A DNA stretch of 64,000 bases from Desulfopila sp. IMCC35006 (GTDB taxonomy: Bacteria > Desulfobacterota > Desulfobulbia > Desulfobulbales > Desulfocapsaceae): assembly GCF_005116645.1 (NCBI RefSeq), contig NZ_SWCM01000002.1, positions 124,001 through 188,000 on the forward strand. Direction: 5' to 3'. This document shows positions 8,949 to 16,852 of this stretch, one piece after another (positions within the stretch are counted from its first letter, which is position 1; each line of letters begins with the position of its first letter). The notes below the pieces were generated by a model. The model saw only the letters and a list, made by a program, of their open reading frames with translations. It did no database searches and was not told the DNA's origin. The position numbers and the translations under genes are program-made.

Positions 8949-11513
8949 TTATATTTTCAGCAGGCGATAGAGAGCGTCCATATCGACATTTTCCCGAACA
9001 CAGGCGGCCAACCGGTCAAAGCCGATTTCCAGGTTATAGGGCGCGAGTATTTCGCCTGCCGGCTGCAGCCCGGCCCTCTGGCGCAGGTTGTCAATAAACC
9101 ATCTTCTGAACTCATCGCTGTCAAAGATGCCATGGAGATAACAGCCCCAGATTTTTCCCGAATGCTCCATCTGGCCGCAGCTGGTCCCGTCATCAAAGTG
9201 CAGTACCGGCCTTCCGCTTATGGATGAAATGCCGTGGTGTATCTCGTAGCCGAAGATTTTTTTGCCGGAGAGTTGGTGTGTTCCGGATTTGCGGGTGAGG
9301 TTTTTGTCGCGCTCAATAACGGTTTCCATCGCGAGATAGCCAAGGCCCGACAGCTGGCCGTCGACCGATTCAATTTCGTACGGATCGTGGATCAGAGTGC
9401 CAAGCATTTGATATCCGCCGCATATGCCGATGATTTCACACCCCTTCTCCAGGCACCTGCCGATTTTCTCGGCAAAACCGCCGTCTTTGAGAAAGCGGAG
9501 ATCATGAATGACATTTTTTGATCCCGGGAGGATAATTGCCTGCGGCGAACCTATATCCGCCGCATTGTCGACAATGCGCAGCGTGACATCCGGCTCTTCC
9601 AGAAATGGCTCGACATCGGTGAAATTGGAGATATGCGGAAGGTTGATGACGACAATTTCAATACCGTCTCCTGCGTGTTGCTTGTTAAAGCTGCCTTTTT
9701 TAAAGGAGACCGAATCCTCTTCCGGCAGCCCTAAGTTTTTCAGATACGGGACAACGCCGAAAACACTGCGGCCGGTATGCATTTTCACATAGTCGTGGGC
9801 GGCTTCAAGCAATGAGGCCTGACCGCGGAATTTATTGACCAGGAAACCAGCGACAAGCTGTCTTTCCCACTCGGCAAGCACCTCCATTATCCCGACAAAG
9901 GAGGCATACACCCCCCCGCGGTCGATATCGCCCACTAGAATAACCGGTGCCTCGGCGTATTGAGCCATTCTCATATTGACGATATCATCGGCCTTGAGAT
10001 TGACTTCTCCCGGGGAACCGGCTCCTTCGAGGACGACAACATCAAATTCCTCCGCCAGGGCGTCATAACTTTTACAGACAGACCCCCAGACCTTGGGTTT
10101 ATAGCTGTTATAATCGAGAACCGACATGTTGCCGACCGGCTTGCCGCAGACAATAATCTGGCTTCCCGTGTCAGAATTTGGCTTGAGCAGGATCGGGTTC
10201 ATCCGGCAATCCGGATCCAGGCGTGCCGCCTGGGCCTGAACAACCTGCGCGCGGCCCATTTCGTCGCCCTGCAGCGTGACAAAAGAATTCAGGGACATAT
10301 TCTGGGCCTTGAAAGGGGCAACCCGCACCCCGTCCTGATATAAAATCCGGCACAGGGCTGCGGTCATTATCGATTTTCCGGCATCGGAACAGGTTCCCTG
10401 AAACATGATAGACCGGGCCTTTCTGCGCGGCGTCTTTTTGATCCCATCCCGGGCAAAAAAGTCATGGAGCACGGCAACCAGGCGCTGATTTTCCTTTGCA
10501 GTTCGAACCGCCACCCGAAAAAACAGGTGCGAGGAGGCAAGCCCTTGATAGTTCTCACAGCGACGAATCATGATGCCATGCTCAAGACAAAAATCCGCTA
10601 CCGCCCCCGCGTCGCCGCCGCTGACAACCTTGACAAAGAGGTAATTCGCCTCGGCATCATACACTTTCAGCTGGGTAATATTGCGCAGTGCCCTTTCCAG
10701 CTCCCGGCGCAGGTCGCGGCAGATCTGCCGCGTTTTTACCTGATACGCATTATCTCGAACCGCCGCCGTGCCGACCGCCTGGGCCAGGCTGTTCACCGTC
10801 CAGGGCGGAAGATTTTCTTTTACCTGAAGTGCAAGAGAGGGCGATACGACCCCGTAACCAATACGCAAGCCGGGAACCCCATAGAATTTGGTCATGGAAT
10901 TGAGGGTCAGGATATTGGCTGCCTCTGCACCCAGCGAACGGCTTGCCTCGATAAAATCGAGAAAAGCTTCATCGATTAAGAAATAACTGTCCGGAAAATC
11001 CTTGATGAGTGAGAGCAACTCCGCGCGGTCAACGGACTTACCGGTGGGATTATTGGGGGTGGCAATGATGACCAGATCTTCCGGCTGAATCATGGCGCTG
11101 AGGGTGCTCAGATCAAGGGTGAAATCATCTTCTTCCCGGATAGTGCAGAGAGCAACCGGCCATCCGGCTATTGCTGCCGCCCGGGCATAGTCGACATAGG
11201 AAGGTACGGGAATAACGACCCGTTTACAGGGAAGCACCCGCATAAAAGCATACAGCAGCTCAGTGGTGCCATTGCCAACGACAATATGTTCTTTCGATAT
11301 TTTGGTATGTTCGGCAATGGCCTCGATAAAACTGGTATTCTCGGGGTCCGGATAATGGATAAGCTTTTCCAGCTGGCTGCTGATCAGCGGGCGAAACCAT
11401 TCCGGGGGGCCAAGTGGGTTTATATTCGCACTGAAATCGAGAATCTGCCCGTCTTTGTCTGCTGCTTCGCGGAGTGTTTTATGGATATTGCCGCCATGTT
11501 CGAACGTATTCAT
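8949..11513 (-). CDS. Fused threonine-phosphate decarboxylase / cobyric acid synthase
   Basis: 854-residue bifunctional protein in one uninterrupted frame. Residues 1-355 are a class I PLP aminotransferase-fold CobD: substrate loop FEHGGNIH, TPNNPTGK, and PLP lysine K209 in SMTKFYGVPGLRIGY. A basic linker (GIKKTPRRKAR, about 357-367) leads to CobQ/CbiP: the ATP-binding loop FQGTCSDAGKS (371-381), the PILLKPNSD motif, and a C-terminal type 1 glutamine amidotransferase with the nucleophile in GICGGYQMLG and the His in YLHGIFD. The two halves supply the aminopropanol-phosphate arm and the amidated corrin that CbiB joins. It sits between cobS and cbiB. Confidence 0.9.
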   Translation of the reverse strand: MNTFEHGGNIHKTLREAADKDGQILDFSANINPLGPPEWFRPLISSQLEKLIHYPDPENTSFIEAIAEHTKISKEHIVVGNGTTELLYAFMRVLPCKRVVIPVPSYVDYARAAAIAGWPVALCTIREEDDFTLDLSTLSAMIQPEDLVIIATPNNPTGKSVDRAELLSLIKDFPDSYFLIDEAFLDFIEASRSLGAEAANILTLNSMTKFYGVPGLRIGYGVVSPSLALQVKENLPPWTVNSLAQAVGTAAVRDNAYQVKTRQICRDLRRELERALRNITQLKVYDAEANYLFVKVVSGGDAGAVADFCLEHGIMIRRCENYQGLASSHLFFRVAVRTAKENQRLVAVLHDFFARDGIKKTPRRKARSIMFQGTCSDAGKSIMTAALCRILYQDGVRVAPFKAQNMSLNSFVTLQGDEMGRAQVVQAQAARLDPDCRMNPILLKPNSDTGSQIIVCGKPVGNMSVLDYNSYKPKVWGSVCKSYDALAEEFDVVVLEGAGSPGEVNLKADDIVNMRMAQYAEAPVILVGDIDRGGVYASFVGIMEVLAEWERQLVAGFLVNKFRGQASLLEAAHDYVKMHTGRSVFGVVPYLKNLGLPEEDSVSFKKGSFNKQHAGDGIEIVVINLPHISNFTDVEPFLEEPDVTLRIVDNAADIGSPQAIILPGSKNVIHDLRFLKDGGFAEKIGRCLEKGCEIIGICGGYQMLGTLIHDPYEIESVDGQLSGLGYLAMETVIERDKNLTRKSGTHQLSGKKIFGYEIHHGISSISGRPVLHFDDGTSCGQMEHSGKIWGCYLHGIFDSDEFRRWFIDNLRQRAGLQPAGEILAPYNLEIGFDRLAACVRENVDMDALYRLLKI

Positions 11514-11534
11514 AACTGTTTTATTGCGTTGCTG

Positions 11535-12314
11535 TTATAAAAAAGAAAAGGAAGCGGTAAAGGCGACAGCCGTAATCGCCTCGGTCAGTTCGCAGACCGC
11601 CCCGAGGGTGTCGCCCGTCGCTCCCCCCAGGCAATTCTTGCACCATCTGCCAAAAAAATAATTCATCGCCAGTATCGCGATAAGCGTTACAATTAACCGC
11701 GACGGCGCCAAGGCTGCAAGCAAAACTGCCAGGAGCAGAAAGGCTGACAATGCCGCGGTCTTGCTCCGGTCGGAATAAAAAAGATTGCCCAGGCCTCCTT
11801 CGGCTCTGGCATACGGCAGACGGGCCATTGATAAAAGGATCGCACTTCTGCCGGCAAGCGGCATGAAAAAGATTGCCAGGCACAGCGTTTTCGGGGCCAT
11901 TGCGCTGAGGGCGCTGTATTTGGCAAGAAGAACACAGACCACGACGACCACGCCCATCGCCCCCGCCCGACTGTCTTTCATGATACGCAGACAATCTTCG
12001 CGGGGCCGGGAACTCAACATCCCGTCAGCGCTGTCGGAGAGTCCGTCGAGGTGAAGAAAACCCGAGATAAACGCAAGATAGACAAGGGCAATGACAGCCA
12101 CGACCTGCTGCGGGAAAACGAGCAGGAGAAGATGTGCCCCCAGGAATCCCGCAGCACCGATAAGCGCCCCGACAATTGGAAAAAAGATCAAGCATTTATT
12201 GAAATGGTGCAGGTCGTCTGCTGCCCGCCAGGATACCGGCACAATAGTGAGAAACCGGATGGCGGTGCACAGCTGCGCCAGTCGACGTGGCCATCTTTTT
12301 TCCGGGGTGATCAT
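11535..12314 (-). CDS. cobS: Adenosylcobinamide-GDP ribazoletransferase CobS
   Basis: 259-residue membrane protein that joins adenosylcobinamide-GDP to alpha-ribazole(-5'-phosphate). The N-terminal AIRFLTIVPV and the DGLSDSADGMLSSRPREDCLRIMKDSRAGAMG block are diagnostic; the Asp-rich motif binds metal. Several hydrophobic helices follow. cobT lies 15 bp upstream. Confidence 0.94.
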   Translation of the reverse strand: MITPEKRWPRRLAQLCTAIRFLTIVPVSWRAADDLHHFNKCLIFFPIVGALIGAAGFLGAHLLLLVFPQQVVAVIALVYLAFISGFLHLDGLSDSADGMLSSRPREDCLRIMKDSRAGAMGVVVVVCVLLAKYSALSAMAPKTLCLAIFFMPLAGRSAILLSMARLPYARAEGGLGNLFYSDRSKTAALSAFLLLAVLLAALAPSRLIVTLIAILAMNYFFGRWCKNCLGGATGDTLGAVCELTEAITAVAFTASFSFL

Positions 12315-12329
12315 AATGTCCTGAACCGA

Positions 12330-13397
12330 TTATTTGTCGGCCTGGGCGACTGCGGCTTCCGCAAAGGTTGCCATCTTGGTCAATATCGCAGCAGCGCCCT
12401 CAACCAGATTCATGGCCACTGCGGCTCCGGTGCCCTCCCCCAGACGGAAATTCAAATCGAGCAGTGGTTTTTTACAGCCAAGGGCCTGTTGCATCGCTTC
12501 GTGGCCGGGCTCGACGGATCTGTGGGAAAAAATCAGGTAATCCCTGGTAAACGGTTCAATTTTATAGGCTATCAGGGCCGCTGCTGTCGAGATAAAGCCA
12601 TCTATTACCACGGGTTTGCCGTTCGCGGCAGCACCGAGGATCAAGCCGGCCAGACCGCCGATTTCAAAGCCGCCGACCTTGGCCAGGATATCGAGTCCGT
12701 CCTTGGGGTCTGGTTTATTCACTTCCAGGGCTCTTTTAATGACCGAGATTTTATGTTTGACCTGCTCGTCATCCAGCCCGGTTCCCCTGCCGGTCAGCCC
12801 GGCAACATCTTTACCGGTGCAGACAGCAGCAATCGCCGTGGACGGCGTCGTATTGCCGATCCCCATATCGCCGGTACCAAACACATCGAAACGGGTTGAC
12901 AGATCGTTGGCGACATCGATGCCGGACTCTACGGCCCGTTTGGCCATGGCCTTGCTCATGGCCGGTCCGACCGCCATGTTGTCGGTTCCCAGGCCGACCT
13001 TTTTGTTGATGATTTTATTGCTCTCGACCAGATCTTTCAGGTCGGCTGCGACCCCCATGTCAACGACGAAGACTTCAGCTCCGGCCTGGGTCGCGAGCGC
13101 ATTAATGCCCGCCCCGCCGGCGACAAAATTGTAGACCATCTGCGGAGTCACTTCACTCGGGTATTTGGAAATATTTTCGGCAACCACGCCATGATCGCCC
13201 GCCATGGTGACAATTGCCTTTCGCTGCACCCTGGGTTGCGTTGTCCTTGTCATACCGGCAATATCAATGGCCAGGTCCATTAAATCGCCAAGGGCCCAAT
13301 AGGGGATGGCGAGGTTGTCCAGTCGATTTTTTGCTGCATCCCGGCTCGCTGAATCCTGCGGGTAAATTTTTGCAATTGTTCTTTCCAGAAGGCTCAT
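12330..13397 (-). CDS. cobT: Nicotinate-nucleotide-dimethylbenzimidazole phosphoribosyltransferase CobT
   Basis: 355-residue CobT, which makes alpha-ribazole phosphate from nicotinate mononucleotide and a benzimidazole base. Motifs: MAGDHGV, the GTGDMGIGNTTPS loop, GLTGRGTG, VGGFEIGGLAG, and the catalytic glutamate in FRLGEGTGAA. The ATG at 13397 is chosen because AAAGGAAAAG precedes it; a start 8 codons upstream (13421) is possible but weaker. The length then matches enterobacterial CobT. Confidence 0.94.
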   Translation of the reverse strand: MSLLERTIAKIYPQDSASRDAAKNRLDNLAIPYWALGDLMDLAIDIAGMTRTTQPRVQRKAIVTMAGDHGVVAENISKYPSEVTPQMVYNFVAGGAGINALATQAGAEVFVVDMGVAADLKDLVESNKIINKKVGLGTDNMAVGPAMSKAMAKRAVESGIDVANDLSTRFDVFGTGDMGIGNTTPSTAIAAVCTGKDVAGLTGRGTGLDDEQVKHKISVIKRALEVNKPDPKDGLDILAKVGGFEIGGLAGLILGAAANGKPVVIDGFISTAAALIAYKIEPFTRDYLIFSHRSVEPGHEAMQQALGCKKPLLDLNFRLGEGTGAAVAMNLVEGAAAILTKMATFAEAAVAQADK

Positions 13398-13430
13398 GAT
13401 TTCTTTTCCTTTAGCAGTCATTCTCGGTTC

Positions 13431-13973
13431 TTATTTTTTAAGCACGAGAGGTATCCCACAGCTCACCAGGATAACCTCATCTGCCCATTTTCCTATCATT
13501 TGATTGCAGGTTCCGACGAGATCGCGGTATTTGCGGGCCAGTTTATTGTCCGGCACGATCCCGAGCCCCACCTCATTGGTGACACAGATCACCGTGCCGG
13601 TAAAGCTGCGGGTAGCCTCAAGCCATTCGCCACAAAGTACGCCGATGCGGTGGTCATTTATATCGGCTCCCTGCCCTTCATCGGTAAAAAGAATATTGTT
13701 CACCCACAGGGTGAGACAGTCAATCAGCACGACATCAATTCCCTCGTTCGGCTGTTGGAAAACGGCAGCTAAATCCGTTTCGCTTTCTCTGGTGATCCAG
13801 CCCCGCCCGTGTCGTTCCTGTTGATGGCGCCTGACCCTCTCCGACATTTCAGGGTCAATTTTCGGGCAGGTTGCCACAAAAAGACGTTTGGTCGACAGTG
13901 ACTCGGCACGCTCCAGAGCATATGAGCTTTTACCACTTCTTGCTCCTCCGGTCACAAGAATAATTTTTGCCAT
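13431..13973 (-). CDS. cobU: Adenosylcobinamide kinase/GTP transferase CobU
   Basis: 180-residue bifunctional enzyme that phosphorylates adenosylcobinamide and then attaches GMP. The P-loop GGARSGKS is at residues 9-16, the guanylylation region contains RRHQQERHGRGW, and the VTNEVGLGIVP segment is typical. The frame extends 29 codons upstream to a TTG, but homology begins at MAKIILVTGG and that ATG sits only 4 nt after the cobC stop, so translational coupling is likely. Confidence 0.93.
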   Translation of the reverse strand: MAKIILVTGGARSGKSSYALERAESLSTKRLFVATCPKIDPEMSERVRRHQQERHGRGWITRESETDLAAVFQQPNEGIDVVLIDCLTLWVNNILFTDEGQGADINDHRIGVLCGEWLEATRSFTGTVICVTNEVGLGIVPDNKLARKYRDLVGTCNQMIGKWADEVILVSCGIPLVLKK

Positions 13974-13977
13974 TTTC

Positions 13978-14565
13978 TCAACCTTTAATATTAAAACCGG
14001 TAAGAACCCCGCCTTCGGGATAAAGACGAATCGAACAGAAACAACCCGGTCTGATATCAAAAACCAGGTATTTTTCGGCAGGAAGCCTCAGCAACTGGCA
14101 GAGGAGATGCCGGATAACCCCGCCATGAGCTACCACCAAGAGAGTATCTTCTCCCATCTGCTCCAGCTCGGTCTTAAAAGCTGCTATGCGGTCGGTAAAA
14201 GAAATCAGGGATTCCCCGTCAGGGAAAGTAAAACGATGGGGATCTGCCACCCAGGCATCAACGAGGTCTTGATCACATTGGACAATTTCGGCGAAATTTT
14301 TTCCTTCCCAACGACCGAAATCTATCTCCCGCAGCAGGTCATTGAAATTGCAGGCTGCCGGAAGATTGAGCTCTGTCATGGTCTGTCGGCACCGAAGCAG
14401 TGGACTGCACTGTATCCGGGCAATACCTTTTTGCCGCAAGACCATGCCCGTTTTACGCACCTGTTCCCTTCCCTGTCGGGTCAGCGGGGCATCCGTTGCA
14501 CCAATGTAGCGGCCCTGCAGACCGGTATCGCCATGACGCAAAAAGTAGAGCTCTTTTTCCTGCAT
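13978..14565 (-). CDS. cobC: Alpha-ribazole phosphatase CobC (histidine phosphatase family)
   Basis: 195 residues with the histidine phosphatase motif LRHGDT at the N-terminus (phosphohistidine H11), the second conserved SPLLRCRQT block, and VVAHGGVIR with the second catalytic His. It removes the 5'-phosphate from alpha-ribazole or adenosylcobalamin phosphate. As the first gene of the cob operon its assignment is supported by context; isolated members of this family can have other substrates. An AAGGA ribosome site precedes the ATG. Confidence 0.88.
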   Translation of the reverse strand: MQEKELYFLRHGDTGLQGRYIGATDAPLTRQGREQVRKTGMVLRQKGIARIQCSPLLRCRQTMTELNLPAACNFNDLLREIDFGRWEGKNFAEIVQCDQDLVDAWVADPHRFTFPDGESLISFTDRIAAFKTELEQMGEDTLLVVAHGGVIRHLLCQLLRLPAEKYLVFDIRPGCFCSIRLYPEGGVLTGFNIKG

Positions 14566-14587
14566 ACGTATCTATCCTTTGGAAAAT

Positions 14588-14613
14588 CGGGGAGCAGGAT
14601 TCTGCTTTCCCCG
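14588..14613 (-). other. Stem-loop just upstream of cobC; no cobalamin riboswitch seen
   Basis: CGGGG...CCCCG arms with an inner GCAG/CTGC pairing form a hairpin about 22 nt before the cobC start. I looked through the 178-bp leader (14566-14743) for the B12-box core GCCACTG and the surrounding conserved riboswitch segments on the minus strand and found none. Confidence 0.4.
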
Positions 14614-14743
14614 TTCTTCAGTACCCTGAGACAGATTATCTTCCTGTAAAAATAGCGGAAAGTAATCTTTCAGGCACTAAAAGTCTACGATATTTAAAGG
14701 ATAGAATTGGAAATGTGGCAGATCCGGGGCAAATCCGGGGGAA

Positions 14744-14779
14744 GAAAAAAGCGTTTACAGCAGAGGTCGGTAAACGCTT
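14744..14779 (-). terminator. Rho-independent terminator after the usp genes
   Basis: On the minus strand AAGCGTTTAC and GTAAACGCTT (14770-14779 / 14749-14758) are perfect 10-bp arms followed by a T-run. It ends the three-gene usp transcript and insulates the cob operon. Confidence 0.88.
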
Positions 14780-14787
14780 GCCACCTT

Positions 14788-15249
14788 TTATAGCAGGTTG
14801 CAGCTCAACACGGAAATGGGGGAATGCCGGAAGATTTTTTCCGCTGTCGTACCAAACATATAATCCTGGAAATTGGTCCTGCCCCGTGAGCTTATGACCA
14901 GGATATCGGCTTTTTCATCATCGACAACCTGCAGAATCTGTTCATATGGAATTCCGTTTTTGACGACGGTCCTGAAAGAAACCTCTGCCGATACCCATTG
15001 CGGCAGGAGTTCTGTCAGTTGCTGCTGACGTTTTTGGGTCTCGTCCTGGATAAATTTCTGCACGACTTCGCTGGTAAAATGTTCATCATTCAAGTCTGCA
15101 GCCACCTCTTCAATACGGGTTTGATTAATGACATTTACCGCCACAATTTCCGCCGAATTATTTTCTGCAACCCACGAGGCGTATTCGAGGATTTTGGGGG
15201 AATAGTCAGAAAAATCGATACCGACCACAATTCGTTGGATGTTTTTCAT
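14788..15249 (-). CDS. Universal stress protein, single domain
   Basis: 153-residue UspA-domain protein (start at the ATG with GAGGAAT upstream). The N-terminal RIVVGIDFSDYS and the C-terminal SSRGRTNFQDYMFGTTAEKIFRHSPISVL carry the ATP-binding pattern G-2x-G-9x-G-(S/T) only in modified form: the second Gly is replaced, so nucleotide binding is uncertain. Last gene of a three-gene usp operon with a sigma-54 promoter. Confidence 0.88.
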   Translation of the reverse strand: MKNIQRIVVGIDFSDYSPKILEYASWVAENNSAEIVAVNVINQTRIEEVAADLNDEHFTSEVVQKFIQDETQKRQQQLTELLPQWVSAEVSFRTVVKNGIPYEQILQVVDDEKADILVISSRGRTNFQDYMFGTTAEKIFRHSPISVLSCNLL

Positions 15250-15266
15250 TGGTATTCCTCTCCGGA

Positions 15267-15749
15267 TCATTGATGCCGACTGAATTTTTCGCGGTTTCTT
15301 ACACTGAGCACAGGGACCGGTGCATGCCGAAAAACTTTTTCCGCAGTGGAGCCATGCAAGGTCCCGATAAGATTGCTTCTGCCCTTGCTGGCGATCACCA
15401 CAAGATCAATTTTTTCTGTTTCTATGGCATGCAGTATTGCATCATAGGGGATGCCGACGTGAAAAAGAATTTTCAGCCGCGCCCTGTCATCCTGGAAATG
15501 GTCCATGATCATTTTCTCGAGTAATTTTCGCCGTTCCGTCTCCACTCCTTTTACATAGTCCTCAGGACTGATCATTTCCGGAAAATTATGACTTATTTTC
15601 TCCACCACATTGACATCTTTTTTGTCGATAACATTAAAGAGTACAATTTCCACCTGCTGCCCTTTCGTCATCGTGAGGGCGGATTCTATAGTTTCTAACG
15701 AATAATCGGAAAAATCGACGCAAGCCATGACTCTTTTGACAGTCTTCAT
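15267..15749 (-). CDS. Universal stress protein, single domain
   Basis: 160-residue UspA-domain protein, RVMACVDFSDYSLETIESA at the N-terminus and ASKGRSNLIGTLHGSTAEKVFRHAPVPVLSV at the C-terminus, a good match to the ATP-binding UspA signature. A strong AAGGAGGG ribosome site precedes the ATG. It is 17 bp upstream of the other single-domain usp gene and 18 bp after the tandem usp gene. Confidence 0.9.
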   Translation of the reverse strand: MKTVKRVMACVDFSDYSLETIESALTMTKGQQVEIVLFNVIDKKDVNVVEKISHNFPEMISPEDYVKGVETERRKLLEKMIMDHFQDDRARLKILFHVGIPYDAILHAIETEKIDLVVIASKGRSNLIGTLHGSTAEKVFRHAPVPVLSVRNREKFSRHQ

Positions 15750-15767
15750 TGAATCGCCCTCCTTTTT

Positions 15768-16619
15768 CTACAAGCCTTTGGCAATCAGGACATCGCAGGG
15801 TGGATCGGACAGAATTTCCTTCGCCGTTCCGCCAAGTTTATAGGGCATGATACTGACCTGGCTATGCGTACCGATGGCAATCAGGTCGGGTTTTATCTTA
15901 GCCGCCGCATTCAGCAGGCAGGCATACGGTTCGCCTTTTACCGTACCAGGATGAAAATCCTGTGGAGAAATCTTATGTTTTTTAAGTATTCCCTTGCTCT
16001 TTTCGACAAATTTTTCCAGTTTGTCCCTGGCCAGATCTGCGAGAACGTCTTCCATATACCTGGCCATATGCCCCCCCATATACATGTACGAATGGACCAG
16101 GTGAAACTCGGCCTTGGGAGCGAGATCAAGCGCGATATGGAAAGCCTGGGTCGACCCGTCGGAGAAATCAGTCCCGACCAGAACCTTGCCATACCCGGCG
16201 CTTGGTTTATCCCTGACCATTAAAACGGGAGTCATTCCTTTGCGAATCACCCTTTCAATTGTTGTTCCGACAAACATATCAATCAATTTCACCTTGCCAT
16301 GGATCCCCATGACAATCAGTCCGGCCTTGACTTTTTTTGCCTGGTCAATAATTTCGGCAAACGTTTCGCCACCTTCGATCACGGTAAGGGAAGTTTGTGA
16401 TTTTTTTAATCCTTTGACGGCTGCCAGAGCATTTTTCAAAGTTTCTTCAGCATCCTGTTTAAGGGAAATTGTTGTCTTTTTCTTGCTGGAGAAGGCGTAG
16501 ACCGGGCAGATATGGACGACGTGCAATTTGGCCGCAAGGGTTGACGCAAGGTGAACTGCCCGGCCCAACGCACGATTTGTTTCGGTTGAAAGATCTGTCG
16601 CCAGAAGTATATTTTTCAT
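15768..16619 (-). CDS. Universal stress protein, tandem domains
   Basis: 283 residues with two UspA domains in tandem (about 1-143 and 148-283). Domain 1 has NILLATDLSTETNRAL and MGIHGKVKLIDMFVGTTIERVIRKGMTPVL. Domain 2 has GKVLVGTDFSDGS and IGTHSQVSIMPYKLGGTAKEILSDPPCDVL. The ATG at 16619 follows an AAGGAG site; the frame is open 17 codons further upstream without homology. First gene of the usp operon, about 80 bp downstream of a sigma-54 promoter. Confidence 0.9.
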   Translation of the reverse strand: MKNILLATDLSTETNRALGRAVHLASTLAAKLHVVHICPVYAFSSKKKTTISLKQDAEETLKNALAAVKGLKKSQTSLTVIEGGETFAEIIDQAKKVKAGLIVMGIHGKVKLIDMFVGTTIERVIRKGMTPVLMVRDKPSAGYGKVLVGTDFSDGSTQAFHIALDLAPKAEFHLVHSYMYMGGHMARYMEDVLADLARDKLEKFVEKSKGILKKHKISPQDFHPGTVKGEPYACLLNAAAKIKPDLIAIGTHSQVSIMPYKLGGTAKEILSDPPCDVLIAKGL

Positions 16620-16699
16620 ATTTTGCTCCTTTTCTATTGATACCTGCAGGGCCCACTCCGGCTCTTCCATAGAGTACGCATGTCTTCATGGTGATGAAT

Positions 16700-16715
16700 T
16701 GCAGAGAATGTGCCA
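16700..16715 (-). promoter_or_regulatory. Sigma-54 (-24/-12) promoter of the usp operon
   Basis: On the minus strand the sequence TGGCACATTCTCTGCA has the invariant GG and GC in the exact 10-bp spacing of sigma-54 promoters. It differs from the usual consensus mainly at the base before TGC. It is about 80 bp before the tandem usp start and is closely similar to the elements at 51741 and 57822. Confidence 0.82.
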
Positions 16716-16808
16716 AAGCCTGAAAATTTGCAAATGTTTAATAATTACAGATTAATATACGAGTGTATCAATACAATTAAAGCAGAGGTGAAGGTGATCT
16801 ACAAAAAA

Positions 16809-16838
16809 TTGCAGATTGTGCTTTGCAGCTTTTTGCAG
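16809..16838 (-). promoter_or_regulatory. Tandem CTGCAA elements, candidate enhancer-binding site
   Basis: Read on the minus strand: CTGCAAAAAGCTGCAA (16838-16823) followed by another CTGCAA at 16814. The first base is 123 bp upstream of the -24 element of the usp promoter. The site at 57704 has the same 16-mer with one base changed and nearly the same distance (118 bp). It lies just after the stop of the NtrC-type regulator. Confidence 0.6.
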
Positions 16839-16852
16839 GCTGGAGCTGCCTG

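Noticed and set aside
14566-14743. Cobalamin riboswitch upstream of cobC
   Set aside because: No B12-box or other conserved riboswitch segments could be found on the minus strand.
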